NCBI GenBank assembly: GCA_002734065.2
Contig: NVXU02000058.1
Location: 57,877-121,876, forward strand
DNA: 64,000 bases
From: Fluviicola sp.
GTDB lineage: Bacteria; Bacteroidota; Bacteroidia; Flavobacteriales_D; Crocinitomicaceae
Reading direction: 5' to 3'
Shown: positions 37,599-47,035 of the stretch, in pieces
Numbering within the stretch: position 1 is the first letter of the stretch
Layout of the letters: each line of letters starts with the position of its first letter
Translations under genes and position numbers: made by a program
The notes under the pieces: generated by a model
What the model was told of the DNA's origin: nothing
What the model saw: only the letters and a program-made list of their open reading frames with translations
Database searches by the model: none

Positions 37599-40109
37599 AT
37601 GAATCCAAATATAACACGTATCATAGAACAGTATCTGCAGGGAGAATTAAATGCAGAAGATCAACAGGCTTTTGAAGCAAAATTAGCCACTAACGAAAAC
37701 TTGCAAGCGGAAGTTTCCTTGCAAAAAAACATTCATCAAGGAGCAAAACGAGCTTCGCAAAGAGCTGACATTAAGAATGTTGCAAAGAAATACCACTATA
37801 GCAAATTACTGAAGTGGGGAGGTGCATCCTTGGGTGCAGTGATTTTGATTGTTGGGGGGATGCTCTTACTTTCTCCAGCTAAAAACAGTGAAAATTCTGC
37901 CAAAGACACCACCGTTTCTGAAGCCGTTCAAGCTAAAATCCCAACAGAAAAACTCATAGACGATTTAGCCACACAATTATTCACCATTCCGCAAGAAGGA
38001 GCGATTGTTCTTTCCAAAGAAGGCATTCTTATCTCTGCGCCCAAAGGTGCTTTTATGGAGAATGGCAAAATCTACAACGGCGATGCGATTATCAAATTGC
38101 AAGAAGCTTTGGATGCCACTTCCATTGTGAAAAGTGGGTTAAGCACGATGTCTGGTGATCGCCTATTGGAGACGCAAGGCATGTTTTCTTTTGAAGCTTT
38201 TACACCCAACGGAGAACGTTTGGACATTAACCCCGAAGTGGGCGTTTACATGCAAGTTCCCGTTGATGAATACAAGGCAAATATGCAACTATTTGACGGA
38301 GTAAAACTCGCCGACGGAAGCATCGATTGGCAAAACCCAGAACCACTTGCCAAGTTGCCCGTTTCTGCAAAAATGAACGAATTGGATTTTTATCCTGTGG
38401 GTTATGAAAAACATTTGGATGAGATTAAATGGAAGAAAAGCAAGAAGAGAAGAGATAGTTTGTATTTGAGTTTTGAGGAGGGGATTGAAGAAGTAATAGC
38501 AGATACCATTAAGGAAATAAAAACAATGTTAGTAAGTAAAAACATAGCTTATACTCTTTTTCCAGATATTTCGGCAGAATTTCCGGGAGGAACCAAACAA
38601 TTAACCCAGTTCATTCAAAAAAACACAATTTATCCGCAAGATGCAATAGATAAAAACATCGCAGGCAGAGTTTACCTATCTATGATTGTTACTAATGATG
38701 GTACCATTACAGATGTTGGAATAGAAAAAAGTGTATCAACTAGCATAGACCTAGAAGCAATGAGAATAGTCAGAAGTATGCCAAAATGGATCCCCGCAAT
38801 TTCAAATGGAACACCAGTAGCTTCAAAAGTAAGACTTCCTATGACCTTCTCTTTAGGTGTGGATGGTGAAGAAAAAAGTGAAACAACATTCAAACCTATA
38901 ATAGAAGAAGACACAACATGTGTTGATGAAGCCTCAGAAGCTACTCAAGCAAAGGAGGTAGCTAAACAAGCACCCAGCTACATCCTACCCTCTTCTGTCC
39001 TTGCTTTTTGGAAGTCAAAATTTAACAACACCAACTTAGCAACAAGAGACTTTGAAAAACGTATGCGTGCCATTCATTCTACATGCAACAATGCAGTTCT
39101 CAGAAAATACACGAAGCAACTCGACAAACCTATTTCTCAAATAGACAAAGAGGTTGTGGCAATGGGTTATTCTGCATTTGAGCAATTTGCATTGGAGAAT
39201 GTCGGAGCTGTGAACCCAAATAACCCGCACATCAAAGCTTTGGAAGAATTCTACCAAAAAGGAATTGCCGCATTGAAAGACAAAGCAAAAAGAAACGCTG
39301 AAAAAGATCAAAAACGAAGAAATAAATGGGATAAGAAGGTCAACAAGGCAAGAACGGATGAGACTATGAGTGAAATAAGCAGAGAAAGTATAGCATTTAT
39401 AGAAGAATTTCAATTTAATTTAAAAAATGTACGTAAGCAAATTAGTAAAGCGGTTGGGTTTAAATTGAGAAGAGGTAATCGTTTTGTGAAAAATATAGAC
39501 CGATACGTGCCTCTTCAAAACCCAATCAAGAACATCAATGCCTATGTTTGGGAAGCAACTGTTAACAGAACCTCGCTAGACATGAAAGACCCACTTACTG
39601 GTAAACGAGTAAAAATTACCTACAATGATTTCTCTATAGAAGTTCCAAATTCTGAGAAATACATCAAGTTGTATGCTTATTTATTTCCGCATCAATTGAA
39701 CAGTTACCAAAGAATTAGCGGTATTGCTGGTAAATTTGATTACCCACTCAATGATGATATCATTTACGACATTGGTATTGTTGGCGTGACAGAAGACGGT
39801 TATGAATACTTCCAAAAGCAAACTTTTAACGGCGGAGAATTGGGCGCTGTCTCTATGCGAAAAGTAACGGAGAAGCAATTGGATGGGAGCATCAAGCAAC
39901 TGAACAAAAAACGCATCAGAAAACCAATGAGAATAAAAGACGAAATGAATTGGTTGTTTTTAGAACGAAAAGATTATCTGGAGCAAAAGCAACGCAAGAA
40001 AATGCGCATTTTTAGAAGAGAGGTCGTCGCTGTGATATTTCCTTGTTATTCTCCTGTTGAGGTTATAAATAATACGAATGAGTCCTATGTAGATGTCCCA
40101 CCCAATTAA
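37599..40109 (+). CDS. Predicted anti-sigma-like membrane protein with TonB C-terminal-type domain
   Basis: N-terminal EQYLQGELNAEDQQAFEAKLATNENLQAEV (anti-sigma-like), one TM (GGASLGAVILIVGGMLLL), TonB_C-like FPGGTKQLTQFIQKNTIYPQDAIDKNIAGRVYLSMIVTNDGTITDVGIEKSV. Confidence 0.8.
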   Translation: MNPNITRIIEQYLQGELNAEDQQAFEAKLATNENLQAEVSLQKNIHQGAKRASQRADIKNVAKKYHYSKLLKWGGASLGAVILIVGGMLLLSPAKNSENSAKDTTVSEAVQAKIPTEKLIDDLATQLFTIPQEGAIVLSKEGILISAPKGAFMENGKIYNGDAIIKLQEALDATSIVKSGLSTMSGDRLLETQGMFSFEAFTPNGERLDINPEVGVYMQVPVDEYKANMQLFDGVKLADGSIDWQNPEPLAKLPVSAKMNELDFYPVGYEKHLDEIKWKKSKKRRDSLYLSFEEGIEEVIADTIKEIKTMLVSKNIAYTLFPDISAEFPGGTKQLTQFIQKNTIYPQDAIDKNIAGRVYLSMIVTNDGTITDVGIEKSVSTSIDLEAMRIVRSMPKWIPAISNGTPVASKVRLPMTFSLGVDGEEKSETTFKPIIEEDTTCVDEASEATQAKEVAKQAPSYILPSSVLAFWKSKFNNTNLATRDFEKRMRAIHSTCNNAVLRKYTKQLDKPISQIDKEVVAMGYSAFEQFALENVGAVNPNNPHIKALEEFYQKGIAALKDKAKRNAEKDQKRRNKWDKKVNKARTDETMSEISRESIAFIEEFQFNLKNVRKQISKAVGFKLRRGNRFVKNIDRYVPLQNPIKNINAYVWEATVNRTSLDMKDPLTGKRVKITYNDFSIEVPNSEKYIKLYAYLFPHQLNSYQRISGIAGKFDYPLNDDIIYDIGIVGVTEDGYEYFQKQTFNGGELGAVSMRKVTEKQLDGSIKQLNKKRIRKPMRIKDEMNWLFLERKDYLEQKQRKKMRIFRREVVAVIFPCYSPVEVINNTNESYVDVPPN

Positions 40110-40111
40110 GT

Positions 40112-40792
40112 TTAACCCTCAAAAAACTCCCACAACGGTTCCTTTGGCACAGGAGCCGTTACTTTTACCTCTTCCTTTGTTGTAGGATGAATAAACGACA
40201 ACTTTCGCGCATGCAAATGTATCGATGCATCTTTGTTAGAACGTCTTGCTCCGTATTTCACATCGCCTTTAATGATGCAACCAATCGTTCCTAACTGGCA
40301 ACGGATTTGATGATGCCGTCCAGTTTCTAATTCTATTTCGAGGAGATGGTATTTGTCCGAAGAGGCAATTAATTGATACGATAGAATGGCTTTTTTAGAA
40401 CCTGGTGTTTCCTTTTCAGAAGCATAAGATTTGTTTTGCTTTTCGTTTTTCTTTAAAAAATGCACCAAACGACCTTGTTTTTTTGGAGGCTTACTTTCTA
40501 CCACTGCCCAATAGATTTTCTTGGTAGTTTTTTCTCTAAATTGTTCGTTTAATCGTGATAAAGCCTTACTTGTTCTTGCAAAAACAATAGCTCCACTTGT
40601 TGGTCGATCTAAGCGATGCACCACTCCGCAAAAAACATTACCGGGCTTGTTAAATTCTTCCTTTAAGAAGGTCTTTACTTTGTCAACGAGCGGTTCGTCA
40701 CCGGTCTTGTCGCCTTGCACAATGTCGGATGAGCGTTTATTGATGACGATAGTGTGGTTGTCGAGATGTAAAATATGGAGCTTATTTTTCAT
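40112..40792 (-). CDS. RluA-family pseudouridine synthase
   Basis: VVHRLDRPTSGAIVFARTSKA, LETGRHHQIRCQL; ATG at 40792 preferred over upstream start inside the inverted repeat. Confidence 0.93.
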   Translation of the reverse strand: MKNKLHILHLDNHTIVINKRSSDIVQGDKTGDEPLVDKVKTFLKEEFNKPGNVFCGVVHRLDRPTSGAIVFARTSKALSRLNEQFREKTTKKIYWAVVESKPPKKQGRLVHFLKKNEKQNKSYASEKETPGSKKAILSYQLIASSDKYHLLEIELETGRHHQIRCQLGTIGCIIKGDVKYGARRSNKDASIHLHARKLSFIHPTTKEEVKVTAPVPKEPLWEFFEG

Positions 40793-40816
40793 TATTCGAT
40801 GTGCTAAAGTTGTAAC

Positions 40817-40926
40817 ATCCTCCCCCTTAATCCCCCTCCAAAGGGGGAAAGAAGTAGGCACTTTTTATTCACGTTCATTATACGATGTTAAATTTCCCCC
40901 TTTGGAGGGGGATTAAGGGGGAGGAT
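40817..40926. repeat. Perfect 34-bp inverted repeat with 42-nt spacer (REP-pair or MITE-like)
   Basis: atcctcccccttaatccccctccaaagggggaaa (40817-40850) / tttccccctttggagggggattaagggggaggat (40893-40926). Confidence 0.95.
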
Positions 40927-40947
40927 ACCCAATTTCTTTCTAATATT

Positions 40948-41763
40948 TTAATATTGCTCCTCCTCATTCGGAAAATCTCCCGACTTCACATCCTCTATAT
41001 ATTGCTCGAACGAATTGTGCATTTCTTTGTATAAATTATGGTACTTTCTTAAAAAACGAGGATTGAATTCATTGTTGATTCCGAGCATATCGTGAACCAC
41101 CAAAACTTGTCCATCAACTCCGCCACCTGCACCTATACCAATGATTGGAATTCTGACTTCTTTCGCCACTTTCTCTGCCAAAGCTGCTGGAATTTTCTCC
41201 AAAACAATCGCAAAGCAACCAGCTTCTTCTAAAAGCTTTGCATCAGCAATTAGACGATCTGCTTCATCCTCTTCTTTGGCACGAACAACGTAAGTTCCGA
41301 ACTTATAGATTGATTGCGGCGTTAATCCAAGATGTCCCATCACTGGAATTCCAGCAGTGAGAATACGATTGATAGACTCAATAATTTCTTCGCCACCTTC
41401 CATTTTCACGGCATGACCTCCTGATTCTTTCATAATACGAATCGCACTTGACAGAGCCTCTTTAGAATTTCCTTGGTAAGAACCAAAAGGCAAATCAACT
41501 ACCACCAATGCTCTTTCTACCGCTCTCACAACAGAAGATGCATGGTAAATCATTTGATCCAAAGTAATAGGCAATGTTGTTTCGTGTCCTGCCATCACAT
41601 TTGACGCTGAATCACCGACGAGAATTACATCAATTCCAGCAGCATCAATAATTTTCGCCATTGAGAAATCATAACCTGTCAGCATGCTGATTTTCTCCCC
41701 TTCGTCTTTCATGTTTTGCAAGACATGCGTTGTTACTTTCTTTACTTCTTTGTGAATCGACAT
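40948..41763 (-). CDS. panB: 3-methyl-2-oxobutanoate hydroxymethyltransferase
   Basis: [75 protein letters not shown] at 41763. Confidence 0.96.
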   Translation of the reverse strand: MSIHKEVKKVTTHVLQNMKDEGEKISMLTGYDFSMAKIIDAAGIDVILVGDSASNVMAGHETTLPITLDQMIYHASSVVRAVERALVVVDLPFGSYQGNSKEALSSAIRIMKESGGHAVKMEGGEEIIESINRILTAGIPVMGHLGLTPQSIYKFGTYVVRAKEEDEADRLIADAKLLEEAGCFAIVLEKIPAALAEKVAKEVRIPIIGIGAGGGVDGQVLVVHDMLGINNEFNPRFLRKYHNLYKEMHNSFEQYIEDVKSGDFPNEEEQY

Positions 41764-41800
41764 TGTAATTCGTGTTTTTTTTTCAAAAGTAGTAAAATTA

Positions 41801-41863
41801 GAGGATTGGAGCAATTGGGGCATTAGAGCTTTGGAGTATTCGAGCTTTGGAGCATTGGATTGT
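41801..41863. repeat. Degenerate intergenic repeat words (gagctttggag / gagcattggag)
   Basis: gaggattggagcaattggggcattagagctttggagtattcgagctttggagcattggattg. Confidence 0.65.
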
Positions 41864-42063
41864 TAGACCGTTTATGAACAGAAGCACTTTAATCAGGTAA
41901 TCTGCGTTCTATTCTCAAAATAATTGAAAATTTATCACAGAATAACAAGCATCAAAAAAAATAGTGTAATTTTGTCAAAAAAAGATATGAATAGGCGGTC
42001 ATATCAGAAAATATTCGTAATATTGCACCCCGATTTAAGCGGAGAATTTAGAAATTAAGCGAC

Positions 42064-42414
42064 ATGGATTATATTAAAGAGATTGAAAACGAGTTAATTG
42101 AGAAAAATAATCTTCCATCTTTCAAAGCTGGAGATACAATTACCGTTTCGTACAAAATTAAAGAAGGAAATAAAGAACGTATTCAGCAATTTCAAGGAGT
42201 TGTTTTACAATGCAAAGGTCAGGCAACTGGAACCTTTACAGTTCGTAAAATGTCTGGAAATGTTGGTGTAGAGCGTATCTTCCCTATTTCTTCTCCTTTT
42301 ATTGATGATATTAAAGTAAACAAAGTTGGTCAAGTTCGTAGAGCTCGTATCTTTTACTTTAGAGAAAGAACAGGGAAATCTGCTCGTATCAAGGAAAAAA
42401 GAATGGCGAGGTAA
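42064..42414 (+). CDS. rplS: 50S ribosomal protein L19
   Basis: [62 protein letters not shown]. Confidence 0.97.
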   Translation: MDYIKEIENELIEKNNLPSFKAGDTITVSYKIKEGNKERIQQFQGVVLQCKGQATGTFTVRKMSGNVGVERIFPISSPFIDDIKVNKVGQVRRARIFYFRERTGKSARIKEKRMAR

Positions 42415-42433
42415 ACTTCGTTAAAAAAAAATT

Positions 42434-42465
42434 AAAGCCTTTTCACTTTTGGAAAGGCTTTTTTT
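42434..42465 (+). terminator. Intrinsic terminator after rplS
   Basis: AAAGCCTTT / AAAGGCTTT stem followed by T-run. Confidence 0.88.
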
Positions 42466-42492
42466 GTACCTTCATTCTGCTAAACTAATTTT

Positions 42493-43215
42493 GTGGCAAA
42501 AAAGAGAAAACAACGAACCTATTTTAAATCTCTATTTACAATCATCCTATTGCTTGCAATTGCTGTTGGTGGGGTTTATGTTTGGAGAAAGCTGAATAGG
42601 AAACCTGCTCCCACGCATTTTGTCGCATTGCCTGATGGTTTTAATACTTACGGAATTGATGTTTCTCATCATCAACAAAAAATCGATTGGGACACTGTTC
42701 TTGAAAGCTCGGACTCACTTATTTCTTTCGTTTATTGCAAAGCAACGGAAGGAATTGACCATATCGATTCTCAATGGGAGAGAAACAGAAAGATTTTACT
42801 TGAAAAAGAGATTGCTCATGGAGCTTATCACTTTTTTCTACCAAAAAAATCGGCAAAAGCACAGGCAGTACATTTTCTATCCCAGTATAAAGTCAATGTA
42901 AATGACCTCCCCCCTGTTCTCGATGCAGAAATAGAAGGGAATAGCAATCAGCAACTTGTTTCTCAAATGAGAATTTGGCTCGAATATGTAGAAAAGAAAA
43001 CGGGAAGGCGACCTGTGATTTACACTTCTTACAACATGTACAAAGAAGTCCTAAAGGCGTCTTTTAAAGGTTATAAATTTTGGGTAGCCAACTACAACAC
43101 CATAGAGTCTCGCTTTCAAGACGATGAAATAATTCATTGGCAATACAGCGACAACGGTAAAATAGCTGGAATTAAAGGCCCGGTTGATTTAAACTTCTCC
43201 AAAACGGAATTTTAA
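42493..43215 (+). CDS. Glycoside hydrolase family 25 (lysozyme-like) protein
   Basis: YGIDVSHHQQKIDWDTV, FVYCKATEG, GAYHFF, PPVLDAEIEG; N-terminal TM; GTG start. Confidence 0.92.
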   Translation: MAKKRKQRTYFKSLFTIILLLAIAVGGVYVWRKLNRKPAPTHFVALPDGFNTYGIDVSHHQQKIDWDTVLESSDSLISFVYCKATEGIDHIDSQWERNRKILLEKEIAHGAYHFFLPKKSAKAQAVHFLSQYKVNVNDLPPVLDAEIEGNSNQQLVSQMRIWLEYVEKKTGRRPVIYTSYNMYKEVLKASFKGYKFWVANYNTIESRFQDDEIIHWQYSDNGKIAGIKGPVDLNFSKTEF

Positions 43216-44801
43216 TTGTCAATTTTCTCAAACTCTATGGTATAGGTATTCGATTCGGAATTTGAATAACGAACCTCTCCATTGAGTTGCTCCGTTAACA
43301 TATGAATTAGCTCAATTCCCAAAGAATCGCTTTCCAAATGATTAATATGTTCTGGAACTCCAGGTCCACTATCACTGTACTTCAAAACGAAGTTGGTTTC
43401 ATTTTGATAAATCTCAATGGACAGCCATTCATCTGCTTTTTTGCCAAATGCGTGTTTGTAAGAATTTGTAACCAACTCGTTGACAATTAATCCAAGCGGA
43501 ATCATAGTGTTAGTATTGAGAAAGAGTTCCGAACTCACATTTATTCTTTTATCAGGACTCGCATCCTCTTCATCAAAGGCAGTTTCAATGAAAGAAACCA
43601 ACTCTTGCAAATAAGTTCTCACCTTAATCGTTGCCAAACTCTCATTGCTATACAACTTTTCATGCACCAATGCCATGGACTGAATTCTCCCTTTGCAAAC
43701 ATCTAAAACGGCAGCGATTTTTTCATCTGACGAGTCATTGCTTTGCAAATTCATTAAACTCGTCATGATTTGCATGTTGTTTTTTACACGGTGATGCACT
43801 TCTTTGATTAGTACTTGCGTATTCTCTAAATTCTGCTCTAGCTGAGAATTCTGCTCCGCAATTTCATCATAAGCAATCGTTACTTCTTTGCTCAACTTAT
43901 TATTTCTGTAATTCTGAAATAAGAAAACAGCAACAAAAAGACACAGAAATAAATACCAAGAATAAGTCATGATAGCAAAGCGATTCTTTGGAGGGGAATT
44001 ACTCCTGTAGGCTGTTCCAACTCTCAATTTCAATCCATAAAAATCAACATCACTGTAAATAAAATTTTCCTCAGGAACATTGAAATTTTTATAATAGAAT
44101 GGATCTCTTTCAGTATTATATATTTCTGTGCCATCATAGACGACTTCCCGAGAAAAATCAACACCTCGCGCATCCGAGAAACGGTGAACAAACAAGCTGT
44201 CGTTTTCTGCTTTGTAAGGATAGCTCAACAATGATTTTACACTTAAAACGGGTGCAATATATCCTAAAATTTCTCCTTGAGAATCTTTTGCCGTAAAATC
44301 AAACGGGAATGCTGCCCAGCCTTCTCTGATGTTAATGGGGGGATATAGCAGAATCTCATCCCCTTTCATTAAATCATCCAGTGCTTTAATTTCTTCGTCC
44401 GAACGGAAGCTTTTTACATCACTCCCTTTTAAATTGGCAGGATCTAATTCATAAGGTGTGATTACATATTGAAAATAATGTGCAGTATCCACATAAGAAA
44501 TAATAATAGAATCATTAAAGTCAATTTTCTCGACTAAATCTCTCAAATAAGATTGAAGTTGTAGTTCTGACGGGAATTCAGCAGAATTCTTCATAAAAGA
44601 ACGAATGGACGACACCAAAGTTGCGTAAACATTAATTCCTGTTTCAATTCTTAATACAACTTCTTTGTGAGATTTTCTGAGTTCCGTACGCAGCCGATTT
44701 TGTTCAGATTCTTGTTGACTATTCAATAGCAATTGAATAAAAATTCCGCCAATTAGTAGCAGAACAAACAACAAGATTTGATATTTGAATTTTCTCAGCA
44801 T
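43212..44801 (-). CDS. Sensor histidine kinase with extracytoplasmic CHASE-like sensor and HisKA_2-type phosphoacceptor
   Basis: Two TMs flanking sensor domain; LIKEVHHRVKNNMQIMTSLMNLQ; ATPase NELVTNSYKHAF and SDSGPGVPE; ATG at 44801 preferred. Confidence 0.88.
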   Translation of the reverse strand: MLRKFKYQILLFVLLLIGGIFIQLLLNSQQESEQNRLRTELRKSHKEVVLRIETGINVYATLVSSIRSFMKNSAEFPSELQLQSYLRDLVEKIDFNDSIIISYVDTAHYFQYVITPYELDPANLKGSDVKSFRSDEEIKALDDLMKGDEILLYPPINIREGWAAFPFDFTAKDSQGEILGYIAPVLSVKSLLSYPYKAENDSLFVHRFSDARGVDFSREVVYDGTEIYNTERDPFYYKNFNVPEENFIYSDVDFYGLKLRVGTAYRSNSPPKNRFAIMTYSWYLFLCLFVAVFLFQNYRNNKLSKEVTIAYDEIAEQNSQLEQNLENTQVLIKEVHHRVKNNMQIMTSLMNLQSNDSSDEKIAAVLDVCKGRIQSMALVHEKLYSNESLATIKVRTYLQELVSFIETAFDEEDASPDKRINVSSELFLNTNTMIPLGLIVNELVTNSYKHAFGKKADEWLSIEIYQNETNFVLKYSDSGPGVPEHINHLESDSLGIELIHMLTEQLNGEVRYSNSESNTYTIEFEKIDN

Positions 44802-44852
44802 AAATTTCACTCGAAGGGGCAAAGATATTCTTATTATTTGAATTCCAAATAA

Positions 44853-46928
44853 TTACATCCCTTCTATCACGAAATCTGTTCTTCTGTTTTTTGCTCTATT
44901 GATTGAAGACGAGTTGGGCAATTTAGGTTGCGTTTCTCCATAACCTTTCGCAGAAAGTCGTTTTGCATCTATTTTTTGCGTTGCTAAATACTTCTTTACC
45001 TCTTGTGCTCGTTGCTCGGATAGCTCCATGTTTCTGGTATCATCACCCACATCATCTGTGTGACCTTGAATGGCAACGGTTATCGTTTCATTCTCTAGTA
45101 AGAATCGTGCGAAACCTCTAAGAATGAACTTTGAATTCTTATTCAACTCATAAGAATTGGTAGCAAAAAGAATGTCATTGATAGTGTATGCTTCGCCCAT
45201 CTTTAATTTTTTCACTGCTAAATCTCTTCCAGTAATTTCTACTGATTTTTGCTTGTGTTCTTCGACGGGTTTCTTTTCGATTACCTTTGCTATCTCTTCT
45301 TTGGTAATCAGTTTAGAATCAAAGGCATGACCTTCTTTTTTGACGGTTACCATCACGTCTTGCTTCACTTTCGTTTTGATAATTGCTGCATATTTCCCGT
45401 CATCACCATTGACTTTCACTTCCGTTACCTCATCAGAACCTTCATACGTAATTTCAATGGTTGCATCTTGTACCGCTTCGCCATTTTCGTCTTTCAATTC
45501 CCCCTTCAGAATAGCAACGGATTGAGGACGCGCTTCTTCGTACAATTCAAAAGAGTAAATATTCCACTTGCCTCCTACGCGAGAAGAGAAATATGCAACT
45601 TCCCCGTCAATGGAAACGTAAAGTCCCAATTCATCTTCAGGGGAATTAATAGGATAACCAATGTTTTTCGGTTTTGTCCATTTGCCATTCTCTTTTCTGA
45701 TGTAGAAAATGTCCAAGCCTCCTACGCCTGGTCTATCCTTCGTTGATTCAGAAACAAAATACAAAGTCTCACTGTCTTGGTGCAAGAATGGACTTTTATC
45801 CTTTCCGGCGGTGTTAATTTCATCAAAGGGACGAGAAATCCACGATCCGTCTTCTTGACGCTCTGCAACATAGATGTCATTATTCTGAGAACTTGGACGA
45901 TTTACGGTATAATACAAAGTTTTTCCATCTGCAGAAAGAGAAGGTTGCGCTTCCCAACCATCGGGCGTATTGATTTTATCGCCCATATTTTCCAAAGGCG
46001 TCCATGAGAAATCGTTGCCGCCTGCTCCACTTCTTTCGTAGGTTGTGATGTATAAATCACAGTTCATGTAAGGTTGCTCGTAAATTTTTTCTTTCTTGCA
46101 CGCACAAACAATCATTTCTTTGTTATCCACAGAAAGTGTTGCGGCTCCGTAGCTCTGAAAAGTTCCATCATTAAAGGGAGCTTTTAAAGGTTCACCACTA
46201 TCAAAATTAATCAAAACAGAACTACGTTTAGAAAAGGTGATTTCTTCCACAACATTAGACATCATATCACCCATTCCTTTTCTATCCAGTTTTCTTGTAT
46301 AGAAAATCAATTCATTATCAGGCGAAAGCATTGGGAAATACTCGTTATTCGCCGTGCTCACATTCCGCACAAGCTTGGGTTTAAAGGGAACGACTTTCTC
46401 TTTTACTTTTCTATCTCTCTCCAAATCTGCAAGAACTTCAGTAACATCTGCTAATTTCTTTGTAAAATCATCGGGGTATCGATCTGTGTCAGAATGCTGG
46501 TATTTTTTAAACGCTTTGAACCATTTTATTGCTTCAGGCATGTCTTGCTGCGTATAATTAATGACACCCAAATAATAAGAACAATTGGCATGATAATCAG
46601 AGCAATTATCCAACGTTATTCTAAACATTTCTTCCGCTTTGATAAAACTTCTGTCACCTCTCGCGGGATTTGGATAGGTTTCGTAGTTTTTTAGTCCTTC
46701 GTTATAGGCATACATTCCGTATTCGTAATAGACTGTTGCATTTTCATCATCTAACTTAATGGCAGCGTTAAAATTTTCAATGGTAGTGCGAACGTCTTTT
46801 GCCTCCAAGGCAGCTTTGATTAATTTCACAACCTTTTTAGAAGGCGGTAAACAGTTTTCTGATTCTTCTTGAGCAAAGGAAAATAACGATGCAAAAGTAA
46901 TGATGAGAGAGATGTAAATTTTTTCCAT
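44853..46928 (-). CDS. OmpA-family protein with TPR, WD40-like (PD40) and carboxypeptidase-regulatory-like domains (PorE-like layout)
   Basis: C-terminal OmpA motif IQGHTDDVGDDTRNMELSEQRAQEVKKYL; PD40 PSLSADGKTLYYTVNRPSSQNNDIYVAER; EDENGEAVQDATIEI-type domain. Confidence 0.87.
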   Translation of the reverse strand: MEKIYISLIITFASLFSFAQEESENCLPPSKKVVKLIKAALEAKDVRTTIENFNAAIKLDDENATVYYEYGMYAYNEGLKNYETYPNPARGDRSFIKAEEMFRITLDNCSDYHANCSYYLGVINYTQQDMPEAIKWFKAFKKYQHSDTDRYPDDFTKKLADVTEVLADLERDRKVKEKVVPFKPKLVRNVSTANNEYFPMLSPDNELIFYTRKLDRKGMGDMMSNVVEEITFSKRSSVLINFDSGEPLKAPFNDGTFQSYGAATLSVDNKEMIVCACKKEKIYEQPYMNCDLYITTYERSGAGGNDFSWTPLENMGDKINTPDGWEAQPSLSADGKTLYYTVNRPSSQNNDIYVAERQEDGSWISRPFDEINTAGKDKSPFLHQDSETLYFVSESTKDRPGVGGLDIFYIRKENGKWTKPKNIGYPINSPEDELGLYVSIDGEVAYFSSRVGGKWNIYSFELYEEARPQSVAILKGELKDENGEAVQDATIEITYEGSDEVTEVKVNGDDGKYAAIIKTKVKQDVMVTVKKEGHAFDSKLITKEEIAKVIEKKPVEEHKQKSVEITGRDLAVKKLKMGEAYTINDILFATNSYELNKNSKFILRGFARFLLENETITVAIQGHTDDVGDDTRNMELSEQRAQEVKKYLATQKIDAKRLSAKGYGETQPKLPNSSSINRAKNRRTDFVIEGM

Positions 46929-47035
46929 TCAAATAGTTTATTCTATTAATGGTTTGAAATCAAATTCCGTACCTAACTATTTATATCGAAAAATAGCGTA
47001 AAAAGTTACAAAGTAATCGAGCTTTTTTAAATGTT

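Noticed and set aside
39036-39413. 125-aa minus-strand ORF
   Set aside because: Antisense shadow inside the anti-sigma/TonB fusion gene.
40521-40916. 131-aa plus-strand ORF spanning the pseudouridine synthase gene and the inverted repeat
   Set aside because: Antisense to a conserved gene and its C-terminus is translated inverted repeat; not a plausible gene.
41968-41975. TAATTTTG as the rplS promoter -7 element
   Set aside because: No convincing TTG/TTTG element at the expected -33 spacing.
45249-45746. 165-aa plus-strand ORF
   Set aside because: Lies wholly antisense within the OmpA-family gene; composition typical of a shadow frame.
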